From contig CAJHNH020001131.1 in the NCBI GenBank assembly GCA_905116865.2, positions 57,501 through 121,500 of the forward strand: DNA of 64,000 nt, given 5' to 3'. A program made the position numbers and the translations under genes. Shown piece by piece: positions 19,991 through 31,430 of this stretch (position 1 is the stretch's first letter; each line of letters opens with the position of its first letter). Under the pieces are notes generated by a model, which saw only the letters and a list, made by a program, of their open reading frames with translations, was not told the origin of the DNA and did not search any database. This DNA is from Candidula unifasciata. Lineage: Eukaryota > Mollusca > Gastropoda > Stylommatophora > Geomitridae.

Positions 19991-20310
19991 CCATTGACGT
20001 CTTAACACATGGGCACACTGGGCACTTGTTCGGGATTGGGGGAAGGGGGGGACCGCACGAGAATAGAGGCCAAAAGCTAATCGGTGTATGTCAATTGACA
20101 ATTCACATTTCATTTCTGTCAGTAGTTGTTTTAGGGGCCTCAGCATACAGGTTTATCCAGAGGCCCATCATGCTTTTAAGACGGCTGGGTGGAAAATAGG
20201 GGTGGTTGGGGCACCAAAATCGTTTACGTTGTTAGGGGATCAGAGGGTCGTAATCCGGCCCTAACTACGACACTTAACCAGCTAAACAGCTCTGTTAGCA
20301 AACGTTGTTA
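19991..20310. other. gene-free stretch
   Basis: No feature recognised apart from a short G-run near 20037-20050. Confidence 0.4.
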
Positions 20311-20317
20311 AAATATT

Positions 20318-20845
20318 GTTGCTGCGATTGTTATTCGACATGTGCTTTGTTAATATAAATTTCTGTAACCTATGGTGCGATTTCAATGCGTTTAAATGAA
20401 GTCTGTCCGCATTCCATAGTTGTGGATTTCAAGTTGTACGATGTACATGGCCAATAAGATACCTTTTTTTTTGGGGGGGGGGGGGGGTGCCTAGCTGACC
20501 ATGTTCTTAGTGCACTTGTATTCATGGCGAGGCGCAGACGCCGTCTGGAGGTGACAAGTTCAATTCCCGGCACGGTAACTTATAGCTTTCGATTTTTATG
20601 TTGTCTAGTGTTTTCTTCTATCTATCTACTTCTTTCTATGAGTGTCGATCAACACACTGTCTGTTACTTGATTAATTCAAAATACATGGCACTCTGGCTA
20701 CTTTGCCTGGTCCAGTACTGGATAGAAAAGATGTTATCAATAAATACCTGGCACAGCACTGACTGCCAGTCCAAGATTGTGGATTAATCAAGTAACAGAG
20801 GTTACAGAAATTAATATTTAATCACAGCAACAAATTACGAGCACA
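20318..20845. repeat. nested inverted repeats around SINE-D
   Basis: The outer arms share 'aatttctgtaacct' (20356-20375) and its complement 'aggttacagaaatt' (20798-20813), extending to a 'ttgttgctg' block and its complement. Inner arms are 'tgttacttgattaatt' (20664-20680) and 'attaatcaagtaacag' (20783-20799). A SINE-D copy lies between the outer arms. It could be a foldback or MITE element carrying a SINE, or a rearranged inverted duplication. Confidence 0.5.
20523..20690 (+). mobile_element. SINE-D, tRNA-derived
   Basis: The segment carries a B-box-like 'aagttcaattcccgg' followed by a body 'atagctttcgatttttatg', 'gtctagtgttttcttcta', 'cttgattaatt'. It aligns along its length with the reverse complement of 47248-47405. 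The A-box region lies in the preceding 'cttagtgcacttgtattc'. The 5' limit is uncertain. Confidence 0.7.
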
Positions 20846-21839
20846 GTAGACTTTAATACTTTGTCTAGAATACACAAACATTTAAGAAAGGTATTTGATT
20901 GGCACCAGATCCTACCCTGTCCAAGATGACGGACATGCAGGTGCAATCAGAAGCTGCCAGAAACAAAGATTTCATCAAGTAGACAAGACGAATAATAAAT
21001 CAACAGTACATACGTTATCAGTTGTTTTATCCGTGTGCAGCTTTCCAGAAGGAGATCGAAGCATCTGGGGATCTGTCTGTGTAGTGAAATTATAATAACT
21101 CTCACTAACTACTTTAAAATGTGAAATACAATCATATCAGTATGTATTATTGAATATTTCACACATTACAAAAGTGCTACAAAAAGTGTGACCCGAAAGT
21201 GAAAAATGTCGAAGCGAGAGAGAAGAAAGTGGCCATGTCATCTTCTGACGTCTCCATTGATGTTCATTAGAAGCAATAAAAACTAATAAAGAAAATTGAT
21301 TGGTCGACCGGACGCCCTTTATGTCCCTGTCTTGATTAAACGGCTCCCGGGAAGGGCCCAATCAATAACCGTTGACTGTACATCTGTAGGCCCATACTCG
21401 CAGCTTCTGGCCAGACCTTATCTGATTTTTATCCATATTTAGTACTTCGTCTTTCCTCTTCATCGCCTTCTTATCTTTTGTATCATGTTTGCTTTACACT
21501 CGCCAGTAGTCCTCTGTACACAGAAAATCTAAGACACAGATTAATAAACACTTTATTGTTTTAATATGTGCAGCACGTTTGGTAACATTGTTGTTAAAAT
21601 TGTGTCAGTTTATAACATTGTTATTATTATTATGCTGGTTTGTGTAAGGCTAGATGGAAATTTCCGGCCTGACATGAAGAGCTATGACCTCTGCCCTATG
21701 CGCCGCCCTAGGCTCCAGAGGAAAGACTCAGTAACTAACTAATATGTAAGGCTACCATACATATGAGAATTCGCGTTAGAAAAGTAATAGCAGTGGCTAT
21801 ACGCTTACAGGTTAGCGGGGTAGGGGTATCCCCTATCAA
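20846..21839. other. gene-free stretch
   Basis: No gene or repeat recognised. (ATT)n appears briefly at 21619-21632. Confidence 0.4.
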
Positions 21840-22124
21840 AGGAGAAGTAAGACGCCTCCTTTCCTCCGCTAGTCTACGGGACACCCTTGGGCAAGGTGGA
21901 GTACCCGTTTAGCTCCCCAATCAGGGTTACGTGAAGCCATGGAAGCAGGTGGTGGATGGAGTGTAAGAGCAGCCGACAGGTATTGTTGGTTATGGTCTGC
22001 ACTCTGCGGCGATAGGCAGATGATCTCATCAGTAGAGACAATGGCTATGGCCACCGACTAGTATAGTCACTGCTCAGGAGGAAAGCAACGGCAAACTACC
22101 TTCTGCAAATTTTGCCAAGAATCC
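21840..22124 (+). repeat. putative dispersed-repeat segment ahead of LINE-B
   Basis: The phrase 'ggaggaaagcaacggcaaactacc' lies at 22078-22101 (quoted in part: gcaacggcaaactacc). A closely related 'aaagcaatggcaaacta' is the conserved core of SINE-C. This segment is therefore probably part of a SINE- or LINE-related element, but ends and family could not be established. Confidence 0.35.
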
Positions 22125-22405
22125 ATAACAATCATGAAAGAAAACATAAAACAAAGACAATTGAAATATTTTGGTCACTTGAAACGTCATGGAAGTCTAG
22201 AGAGAACAATAATGGAGGGGTATATGCCTGGGAAGAGAGGAAGAGGAAGGCCAAGGAGAAGATGGGTGCAGGATGTGGCAGATGATCTCCAGATGGGTGT
22301 ATCAGACGCAGGACATCTTGCTCAGGATAGGAAGGTTTTCCGGAGTGTTGTTATGGCAGCGAGGTTCCGCGAGGGACATGCTACTGAATGAATGAATGAA
22401 TACGC
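22125..22405 (+). mobile_element. LINE-B relic: ORF2 C-terminus with (TGAA)n tail
   Basis: An 85-codon plus-strand frame reads KYFGHLKRHGSLERTIMEG, GKRGRGRPRRRWVQDV and AGHLAQDRKVF. These are the characteristic last ~80 residues of a LINE ORF2 of RTE/CR1-like type. The stop codon is embedded in a (TGAA)n tail at 22386-22401. The catalytic domains are absent. Because the C-terminal frame itself is still open, this is one of the less decayed copies in the window. Confidence 0.8.
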
Positions 22406-22884
22406 TTACCTGAGGGTTTACAGGTCTAGGGTTTCAGTGCACAGCATGATCAGTTTGCACATGTAAGCGTACGCACGTAACGATTATTCTGACCAGAGTA
22501 TCACATGCTATTTATTCCTCGTTGCGGAGAAAACACATTATAGTACTAGTAACTGGTAACTTTTACAAGTTACACTTTCTGTATGACTGGCGTAAGCAGT
22601 CCCCAATGTACACAGTTGACCGAAAAAAGTGATAGAATATTGTTTTCCTCTGGTAATGGAAAGTATAGGCGTATATTACTTCCGTTATCTGCCCGCCTGG
22701 CCACTGCTAGGATTCGAAGCCTTGTGAGCGACACACTGTTGTTAGATATATTTTTTGTCAAATCTTCCTTTGCTGTAATCCTAAAGAAACATCTCTGTAT
22801 TTGAAAATTAAAACCTGCAACATCGAGAGTGGGGCAGAAGAAAGCAAAACATGTATAAATGTGAATCAACTTATAAAGGCTAAA
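22406..22884. other. gene-free stretch
   Basis: A 120-codon minus-strand frame (22932-22570) has no recognisable domain and runs into SINE-C. No other feature was seen. Confidence 0.4.
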
Positions 22885-23105
22885 AATTAATTGCGTATCC
22901 TTTACAGGAGTTTCCAGAACCAACTGTATCACCTTTTAGCTGTTGTGCTTTTTTAAAGAAAATTTTACATTCAGTAGTTTGCCATTGCTCTGTGAACGGT
23001 CAGCTATCAGAAACCAATGCAACACAAATCGTCCCAGTTGCGATTAAGCCCCAGCACGCTGTACTACGAAGTGCGTTTGCTACTCCCTAAGCCACAGACG
23101 ACGAT
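22885..23105 (-). mobile_element. SINE-C, diverged copy
   Basis: It reads 'ttgcgtatcctttacagg', 'agaaccaact', 'cagtagtttgccattgctc' and ends with a degenerate B box, in the same order as 14262-14496. The tRNA-like head is at the right, so the element is on the minus strand. Confidence 0.75.
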
Positions 23106-23219
23106 TCATAAGTATTAATAGATGTTCGTCAAAAACATCTTCTGCTAAATAATCATGTCTTACGTACAACGTAGACCATTAGGAATCCACTGATATCGGT
23201 TGTGTTAGGCCCAATGGCG

Positions 23220-24605
23220 CAGATATCACAGTCTAGCTGTACACAGCAAAACAACATGTCACCTATTTTTTTTTTATTAATGGCGAACGGAAAAAAAGAG
23301 GGAAACATGTATCGCTTTGGGAAAGCAACGACTGAATTTTTAAAATACATAGGAGTGACTTTTGATCGAAACTTTAGCTGCAGATTCTAAGTTGACACTA
23401 TGATCAACAAGGCTAGAAACTGTTTGGCAGCAATGAGAGTTATAGCTGTCATATGTGGTCAACAATGGTTGCTAGTCATCCTCTAACACGATTTGATCCT
23501 CTCTGTCATAGAATATGCACTGGTTCCCTCAGACTCAGCAAAACAAAAATCGAGAGCCTGGAAAAGGTAAATCATGAAGCAATGCACATCATACTTGGCT
23601 TCATCAAGAAAAGACATCACGTAGAGCAATGAAATACCTACCAGATCTTACAGATTTAAGCAACTGGTTACAAATATATCAAGCGTGTGTCTAACTCAAA
23701 AACCACTGAGGGTTTAAAACACCCATTGCACAATGAACTGCATACATGTAAAGGCAGCAAACTTAAACACGGCCAGTCTTGGATGGGCTGGTCACACAAA
23801 CTTCCAAACTTCGTGGACAGGAATGGATACCAATACCACATGAATAGAGGCTGTACTTTATGGTGACTATCATCTTGACAAGACTGAGCCGTGATTTGGC
23901 CTGTCAATAGTTAAAGCAAAAGTGACAACATTGAGGCAGGAACATCGATCACCGGAAGATGCTGTTATATCCACAGATGGTTCTCCACATCGTTAGAAGG
24001 GAAGTGCATGCGCTTTCATGGCAAGAACTATATAAAGGTCATCAAAGAAGACAATGGAGCCTTTGCATCTACTGCTAGCAACATGACAGTGGAGGTGATG
24101 GCTGTGACAAAGTCCTTAGAATGGCTGAACACTCCGGAATTTACTAACGCATGCTTTCTTAGTGACTTAATGACCATGCTACAGGCGATCAAGACTGGGC
24201 ATTTACGAAAACAGTGGCTCCATCTAATACAGCATGCAGTGTTTCACACAACTACCAGTGTATGCTGGTGTGAAAGACAATGAGAGAGCAGATGCACTGG
24301 CTGGCAGTATAACTATCAGGAATGGGTCATTTATATAGAGGAGAGACATCCCATTGCAGTAAGAGAAATTCAACACTGTGAGGCTTTCAGTTTCGCTGAA
24401 AATGATTGTCCACTGAAAAGACATCATACCCTGTGTGTTACAATTAGAGCAGCGAGACAGGAAAACCATACGGGAGCCACCACCCGTCGTTACATCAACC
24501 AGAACAGAATAGGATTTGTTAGTCTAAACTCACCTGGAGGTATACAGGGCAGATGATCGGAGCACTTGTGGTCACATCCGCTGTTTGATAACGATGACCT
24601 TTAAA
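23220..24605 (+). mobile_element. LINE-A relic: end of reverse transcriptase, connection and RNase H
   Basis: Plus-strand fragments match LINE-A protein in order: YIGVTFDRNFS (thumb start, about 23345), INKARNCLAAMRV (23402), ESLEKVNHEAMHIILG (about 23550), STDGS (RNase H first Asp, about 23970), MTVEVMAVTKSLEW (Glu, about 24085), FLSDLMTML (24158) and YAGVKDNERADALAGS (about 24250). The C-terminal RRYINQNRIGF follows. Multiple frameshifts and stops make it a dead copy, more diverged than 14949-17994. The 5' limit is approximate, and no tail or duplication was found. Confidence 0.85.
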
Positions 24606-26024
24606 AGAAAAGCTTACAAGTATTATAACGCTGCGTTTTTCTCGGTTTAACTTGGTTGTGACGGGACACCATGTAACGACTCCTTTCCTATGCCGACATC
24701 TTTAGTCGGGTTAGTTAGTTAGTAGTTCACAACACAAACCGACTTAGACCCTACAGACAGAGGTATTCTAAATGATAGCCGCAGCCTATAGCAGGTGAAC
24801 TAAATCAGGTGACCGACGAGACATTTTGACTCAGTCCACAAATGAGAAATTTTGCAACGTCAAGCCGTAGCTAGCAACAAATAATTTCCCAGAGCGTCAG
24901 CGTTTACTAGCTATTATGTGTATGTGTGTATATGCGCGCGCGTTATTTTTAATGGTAATTTTACCTACTGTAATGTGTCAGACCTTCCATCAGTACTGAA
25001 CAAATTACAATCCCAGCGGTTGAATCTTCTCCACAGGAAATAAGGCGATCAACGTAACTGGTCACCCACTTCAATAATGACTGGCCTAGTATGTTTACAG
25101 CCGCTTTAATCCCCACCCCTGTGGCAGTAATTACCTTATTTTTATTAAATCAGTGTTCTGCTTTGGAGACATGGTTGTAAAAACCGAAATAATTTTGATT
25201 GAATTTTATCTGCCCGTGCGATTTCTTGCCCGCAGTCAATTTAGACTCTTCTTGACTCCTCAAATCCCAGGAAATCCAAATCGCAAGGTCCGTTCTGGGA
25301 GAATTACCCAAGTAATCAGTTTATGGACTCGTTTTTGGTTTTGTCATTAACCCTTGCTTGAAGACAGGCTTCCAGAGATGGCTGCACGCGATTGACCTCC
25401 CGGTGGATTAGGCAAACTGTGGCCCCAAGTGACCTTGACTTGAAACCGGAAAAGGATGAACGGATTTCTGGGCCAGTGGATGTTTTTTAAATGTCAGAGA
25501 TGAATCTGTCACTGCTACTCCATGATCCGAAGATTACAGTGAAGTCAAATAACAAATTATAAACGACATTTTCCCTGCCACACTTTTGTCGATGTCAATC
25601 GTAGTCCATCGCATCAAAGCCAACACTTCGCAGGGAAATGTCCATGCTTTTCGGGGTTCCTTGTGTGAGGACAAATAGACCACTGCTAACTAGCTTTTCG
25701 AAAAATGGTGTCTAATTAGGGATGATTTCTTCAACGTTTCACAAATGTATTTGCCTGAGAGGAACTAAAACTAACAGTCGGCATGTAAATAATTCAGATC
25801 TGCGAGATAAATGTGCTCACAAAATTCAACTTTCGGAATAAGACTAAAGTAAAAAAAGTGGACAAACCACCAGAATCCGTCGAGCAGAGTTTACAACTAA
25901 TGAACATTAGGAAATCAGGGAAATCAACGGTCGTTAGTGTTTCTTTACAGCGCTTTCGTCACATGCATCTCTTTTTTCCACTTGTAGTGCCTTTTTGGTG
26001 ATTCTCTACTCTTTTCGTCTCAGA
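24606..26024. other. gene-free stretch
   Basis: Mostly unique-looking. The segment around 24800-24870 ('gactcagtccacaaatgaga', 'attttgcaacg') resembles part of 33880-33925. A GT/GC-alternating stretch lies at 24920-24943. No domain-bearing frame. Confidence 0.4.
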
Positions 26025-26662
26025 AGGTACCCAGTATAGCCCCATCCTTTCTTCTATAACCGCTGATACTAGAATGTGCCAAGTATAGCCCCATCCTTTC
26101 TTCTATAACTGCTGATACTAAAATGTGCCCAGTATGGCTCCACCGTCGTTCTTCTATAACTGTTAATACTAGAATGTGCCCAGTATGGCTCCACCGTCGT
26201 TCTTCTATAACTGCTGATACTAGAATGTGCCTAGTATGGCTCCACCGTCGTTCTTCTATAACTGTTGATACTAGAATGTGCCCAGTATAGCCCCATCCTT
26301 GCTTCTATAACTGTTGATACTAGAATGTGCCCAGTATAGCCCCATCCTTTCTTCTATAACTGTTGATACTAGAATGTGCCCAGTATGGCTCCACCGTCAT
26401 TCTTCTATAACTGTTGATACTAGAATGTACCTAGTATGGCTCCACCGTCGTTATTCTATAACTGTTACTAGAATGTGCCCAGTATAGCCCCATCCTTTCT
26501 TCTATAACTGTTGATACTAGAATGTACCTAGTATGGCTCCACCGTCGTTATTCTATAACTGTTGATACTAGAATGTGCCCAGTATAGCTCCATCATTTCT
26601 TCTATAACTGCTGATACCAGAATGTACCTAGTATAGCCCCATCCTTTCTTATATAACAGTTG
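26025..26662 (+). repeat. 49-51-bp tandem repeat, about 13 units, two unit types
   Basis: Each unit contains 'gatactagaatgt' and 'cttctataactg'. Units differ in the middle: type A has 'agtatagccccatccttt', type B has 'agtatggctccaccgtcg'. The order by eye is A A B B B A A B B A B A A, so the array is a patchwork of variants rather than a run of identical copies. No coding value. Confidence 0.9.
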
Positions 26663-26999
26663 ATAAAACTAATGATAGAGACATACCCGTTAGCTCATAT
26701 AAAGGGCTTTAATTTCAGCGAACGCTAACATGTGTTGAGAAAGTAATATTTTCGTGGAAGTATTTTGCAAAGGCTTTATTTACTGTGCTCATATTTAACA
26801 ATTGTATGTTTAATTGTAAGCTATTGCTACTGCACGGTCGACGATCATACTGTGGTTGAAATCAACATGAATTGGTCCGCTTTCCAAACTGCCGTTAGAT
26901 AAATCGAACCATGTATTTTTTAAATATGAAAGTGTGTTTATAAACTTGAGTCACAAACGCTAATTCCTTGTCTTTTCAAAGGGGACAATATTTCCACAC
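26663..26999. other. gene-free stretch
   Basis: No recognised feature. Confidence 0.4.
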
Positions 27000-27242
27000 C
27001 TTCGGGCTTATCGGGCATACAGTGTAAGACATATATTTTGTTTAGACCAATATATATTTATTTGGGTGACGTGGTCACCATCACACAGACCGCCTTTACT
27101 TTCCAGGACTTTACCTGGTACCTATTTGAGGCCAACTCGACCACGGAGCCAAGATATTTTGTTTAAGTACTGATCTGTTCCGATTTGAACCCACGATCTT
27201 AAGATGCGCAGCCGCATGTCTAGCAGTTACACGACGACCACT
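27000..27242 (-). mobile_element. SINE-A, old diverged copy
   Basis: All body blocks are present in order ('tatcgggcatac', 'tgggtgacgtggtcaccatc', 'gccgcctttactttcc', 'gagccaagat', 'tgaacccacgatctt'), followed by a damaged A-box region. No tail repeat or target duplication remains. Confidence 0.75.
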
Positions 27243-27349
27243 CTCATCTTTTGATTGACATATCAACAGTTCACAGGAAATAACTGGACGTCTGTTCTCC
27301 TCAAACAACAGGATCAGAAACCTGGAGACGGGACTCATTGCACAGACAA

Positions 27350-27690
27350 TCACCTAAACCCCCTGATGATATTATTTCCATCCATGTCTCTCGTTTCCTA
27401 CTTCGACACATCAAAGCCAACATCTTAGATATCTCCAGCCATATAACCCGTCTTCTACCAGAAACACGTCACAAAATTCAAAGACCAGTTATTGAATTTG
27501 CAAAGTTCAGGCTGCAAACACTAGCCTATATCCCCTTCATTGTGGCCCAAACCCGTAGCTCAGTGCCCAGGGTGGGAAAGATGCGATGAAAATCGCGCCC
27601 TTTAGATTATGGAATCGATTTTGGCCACAAATGATGATATTACGACAGACTTGACAAAGTGGCTTTGAGTTAGAGGCACTACTCATTATC
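27350..27690 (+). mobile_element. possible LINE ORF2 C-terminal relic
   Basis: One plus-strand register around 27595-27680 reads APFRLWNRFWPQ followed by FELEALLI, resembling the 'SAPRLWNSLP' ending common in CR1-like LINE proteins. Upstream registers are scrambled by stops. Only this short match supports the call. Confidence 0.35.
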
Positions 27691-27825
27691 GTTGAAGAAG
27701 TTTGAGGAGAGAAACTGTCTTCATTGCTAGGAAAACGTATGCTGACTTTTTTATTTTATTTTCAACGGTGGTTTTACAGGAAGTTCTTATTTACTGTCTT
27801 TTACAGGGGGTAATAATCTTATATC

Positions 27826-28391
27826 TTGGACAAGTGATAACATGTGACAGCAGAACTGAAACAGAAGTCAAGAAAAGAATAGGGATGGCCAAAAACATTT
27901 TCAACAACATGCAAAAGTTACTGACATCAAGACAAATAAGCAATACATTAAAAATGAGAATTGTTAAATGTTATGTATTCTCAACCTTACTGCGTGGCAC
28001 AGAGACATGGACAATGAACAAACAACTGGAAAATCGTATCAATTCTTTGGAGATGTGGATATACAGAAGATTAGGTCGTATTTCATGGAAACAAAAGCTA
28101 TCAAATACAGAGGTACTGAGGAAATTTGGAATGAAAAGAGAGTTGCTAGGTGAAATAAAAAAGAGACAAGTGAAATATTTTAGCCACATGAAAAGATAAA
28201 ACAGTATTGTAAAGATCATCCTAGAGGGAAAGGTTCACGGTGGGCGAGCAAGAGGCAGACAGCGTTACAAGTGGGAGGATAACATCAAGAGATGGACGAA
28301 CAGCAGTATGAGTGAGTGTACATCAAGGGCAAGAGACAGGGATTGTTGGAGATCCATTGCAGCCAACCTTCATTGGGGAGACGGCACCTGA
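27826..28391 (+). mobile_element. LINE ORF2 C-terminal relic (RTE/CR1-like)
   Basis: The 165-codon plus-strand frame contains LGQVITCDSRTETEVKKRI, RIGMAKNIFNNMQKLL, TETWTMNKQLENRI and MWIYRRLGRISW, then EIKKRQVKYFSHMKR. After a stop the register continues with GRARGRQRYKWEDNI to a second stop near 28391. This is the standard region after the reverse-transcriptase catalytic motifs in RTE/CR1-type LINEs. The catalytic core itself is absent. One in-frame stop at 28197 breaks the copy. The immediate 3' neighbour is the 42-bp satellite. Confidence 0.8.
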
Positions 28392-28440
28392 TTGATTGAC
28401 AGGGGGTAGCTACTAAAATGGTCCCTTATCTTCAAAATAA

Positions 28441-29433
28441 ACGGTGTTCGTTCCTAGTCAAGTTGACGGGGGTTAAACATAGACGGTGTGCGTTCTTAGT
28501 TAAGTTGACGGGGGTTAAACATAGACGGTGTGCGTTCTTAGTCAAGTTGACGGGGGTTCAACATAGACGGTGTGCGTTCTTAGTCAAGTTGACGGGGGTT
28601 CAACATAGACGGTGTGCGTTCTTAGTCAAGTTGACGGGGGTTCAACATAGACGGTGTGCGTTCTTAGTCAAATTGACGGGGGTTAAACATAGACGGTGTG
28701 CGTTCTTAGTCAAGTTGACGGGGGTTCAACATAGACGGTGTGCGTTCTTAGTCAAGTTGACGGGGGTTCAACATAGACGGTGTGCGTTCTTAGTCAAGTT
28801 GACGAGTGTTAAACATAGACGGTGTGCGTTCTTAGTCAAGTTGACGGGTATTAAACATAGACGGTGTGCGTTCTTAGTCAAGTTAACGGGAGTTCAACAT
28901 AGACGGTGTGCGTTCTTAGTCAAGTTGACGGGTGTTAAACATAGACGGTGTGCGTTCTTAGTCAAGTTGACGGGTGTTAAACATAGACGGTGTGCGTTCT
29001 TAGTCAAGTTGACGGGGGTTAAACATAGACGGTGTGCGTTCTTAGTCAAGTTGACGGGGGTTCAACATAGACGGTGTGCGTTCTTAGTCAAGTTGACGGG
29101 GGTTCAACATAGACGGTGTGCGTTCTTAGTCAAGTTGACGGTAGTTCAACATAGAGGTGTGCGTTCTTAGTCAAGTTGACGGGTGTTAAACATAGACGGT
29201 GTGCGTTCTTAGTCAAGTTGACGGGAGTTCAACATAGATGGTGTGCGTTCTTAGTCAAGTTGACGGGTGTTAAACATAGACGGTGTGCGTTCCTAGTCAA
29301 GTTGACGGGTGTTAAACATAGACGGTGTGCGTTCTTAGTGAAGTTGACGGGGGTTCAACATAGACGGTGTGCGTTCTTAGTCAAGTTGACGGGTGTTAAA
29401 CATAGACGGTGTGCGTTCCTAGTCAAGTTGACA
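28441..29433 (+). repeat. 42-bp tandem repeat, about 24 units
   Basis: Each unit contains 'acggtgtgcgttcttagtca' followed by 'agttgacggg' and 'ttcaacatag' or 'ttaaacatag'. The period is exactly 42 bp, so one plus-strand frame stays open for 250 codons, giving 14-residue repeats (RRCAFLVKLTGVQH). A single-base deletion near 29155 ('tagaggtg') ends it, and the register resumes for a further 94 codons. Unit variants differ mainly at C/A in 'ttcaac/ttaaac' and G/T in 'ggggg/gggtg'. No homology suggests it is a protein gene. Confidence 0.93.
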
Positions 29434-29799
29434 GGAGGTCTGTCCGAAATTCAACTTTAAAAATCGACAGCCATGGATCTCAGTAGATGCATTATGTTGG
29501 CATAGGATTAAAATCTGACACTGTTTCGCTCAAATTGCAGGTTGTATCTTCTCTTTTTCCTTAAGTGTTTTATTTTTTCCTATACCTCGATTTCAGATTG
29601 AAAAGTTAGTTACGTATTCACTATAGCAGACATGCCAACCTGGCGGTCCGTGAGCCTCATGAGAGAGTTTTCAAACACAGCGAAGGAAATTTTCTGCAAT
29701 AATTATGATTAACTGACTTCTCTTAGTTTCCGTGTCTGGCCCTCAGGAAGACAGAGGTGTGACCAAGGTGACCATAGGAGGACCCTCAGTTTAACATGC
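29434..29799. other. gene-free stretch
   Basis: No recognised gene. A short 'aaagttagttacgtattc' near 29603 resembles the SINE-C 3' end and may be an old fragment. Confidence 0.4.
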
Positions 29800-30015
29800 C
29801 TGTTTTACAGGACGTTGCAGAACCAGCCCGATTACTTTGTTTATGGCTTTTTGGTTTTATTAGATGCTTTTAGGTTCAGTAGTTTCACATTGTTTGTTGA
29901 ACATTCTGCTCTCGTTACCACTGTCGAAATTATGGCAAAGCGTTCTGTTGCCAAATTACCAGCGGTCGAATTTAACTGAGCACTTCGGAGATACGAAGTT
30001 TGTTGGCAACGTCTA
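29800..30015 (-). mobile_element. SINE-C, degenerate copy
   Basis: Ordered blocks 'ttttacaggacgttgcagaa', 'ttcagtagtttcacattg', 'accactgtcgaaa' and 'ttcggagatacgaag' match the family body read from its 3' end. The B box is mutated ('gcggtcgaatttaac'). Confidence 0.6.
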
Positions 30016-30469
30016 AGATACAGAAGCCGACTCCAATGAGATTACTCCGCCTTTTCATTCAGTGAATATCTGAAGCCAGATATTGCAGTAGATGTAGGAA
30101 TAATGGCAAGTCTTTCACTGTGAATGTGTTGGCTTCGAATTCTCACCCGGAAGGATTTTATTTTAACAATTGACCATGGTTGCCTTGTGGACCAACCGTA
30201 AACAGGGTCATGGGAACTCATAGGTAAGTGGACGCCACATGAACCGAGCTCTGGTTAGTTTTTAAAGTTATGACCGTTGCGTACCTAATACTCTGTTAAG
30301 TGGAGAGTTACTTCCGTTTCGGTACAAACCACAAACCAGTTTGTGCCCAGTTATTTAGAAACTTTCGCATATCTTCATTTGTGAAGGTGAGAACATTTAA
30401 ATCTGCAAAATGTCTAAACGATACTTGAATAATACAAGTATTGAGATAAATTATTGAAAACACAACGCC
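30016..30469. other. gene-free stretch
   Basis: Nothing recognisable. Confidence 0.4.
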
Positions 30470-30560
30470 ATGGCGTAGTCCCCGTGGTGTAGCGACTACA
30501 TGCTCGCCTGCTGGTTGGAAGGTAGTGGGTTCGAGTCTTGATGGAGTTTGTGTGTTTGCA
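30470..30560 (+). mobile_element. tRNA-like SINE head
   Basis: An A-box-like 'tggtgtagcgac' and a B box 'gggttcgagtc' are separated by about 40 bases, the spacing of a tRNA gene. The outer bases do not form an acceptor stem, so it is taken as a retroposed tRNA-like sequence. No second copy was found in the window. Confidence 0.45.
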
Positions 30561-31051
30561 CCCTTATTCATTAATAAACTAGATTCCTCCAGTGTTTATA
30601 CCACTTTTTCAGACATGGACATTGTTTTGGTAGGTAGTATTTGTGATATTCAATAAAAGGAAGAAGAAGGAAACGAAGAGGAGAAAAAGATTTAAAAAAA
30701 GATGTCGATGATCATGATCAACAAAGAAGATAAAAAGACAGTTAGATGATCAGGACGAAGAAGCAGAAGTGAGAACATAGAAAACTATCTTATTGTTGTT
30801 TTAAACGTGTACTTCCTAGATAAGAATAGTTCACATCGCTGCTTCCCACTCACTTGAAATCTCCATTCACCTTCACGCTTCCCCAATGTTTCTTGTTAAT
30901 TGTGCCTATTGTCGTCTGCTTCATTTTCTCTTTTTTATCTAATTTCTTTCCACTTCCTGTTAAATCATTATTGTATTGTCTGTGATGCATACTGGGTCAT
31001 GTTCTCCAATTAAAACGTGCCTAACCTGCATGATTCGTTCTTTATTTGGCG

Positions 31052-31054
<3 letters not shown>
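30561..31054. other. gene-free stretch
   Basis: Purine-rich around 30655-30780. No recognised element. Confidence 0.4.
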
Positions 31055-31122
<68 letters not shown>

Positions 31123-31209
31123 TGGCTCTATCTCCTTCTCTCTCTCTCTCTGTGTCTTTCTCTTTTCTCTTTTCTCTATTTCTCCCACTTCTTTTACTTC
31201 TCTCTCTCT

Positions 31210-31246
<37 letters not shown>

Positions 31247-31356
31247 TTTTCTGTTACTTCTTTGTGTGCCTATCTTCTTGGCCTTTTCAATATAGGTAGT
31301 GTTATAGCTCTATTTTCTCTCCATTTGCATCACACACAGTCGCTCTCTCTCTCTTA

Positions 31357-31415
<59 letters not shown>

Positions 31416-31430
31416 ATCCTGTCTTTTTTT
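31055..31430 (+). repeat. (CT)n microsatellite blocks
   Basis: Runs at 31055-31118, 31199-31242 and 31352-31411 are separated by CT-rich interruptions. All three plus-strand frames are open as Ser/Leu strings for up to 128 codons. These are not genes. Confidence 0.97.

Noticed and set aside
28418..29460. CRISPR-like array or repeat-protein gene
   Set aside because: Units are directly adjacent with no unique spacers, in an animal-type genome; the protein repeat has no known family. The same applies to the arrays at 12879, 26025, 40683 and 52640.
31055..31430. Open frames of 92-128 codons rich in Ser/Leu
   Set aside because: Translation of (CT)n; all frames open, no complexity. The same reasoning removes frames at 38436-38957, 39205-39664, 39951-40285, 42527-43168, 45273-45795, 53857-54199 and 58103-58693.
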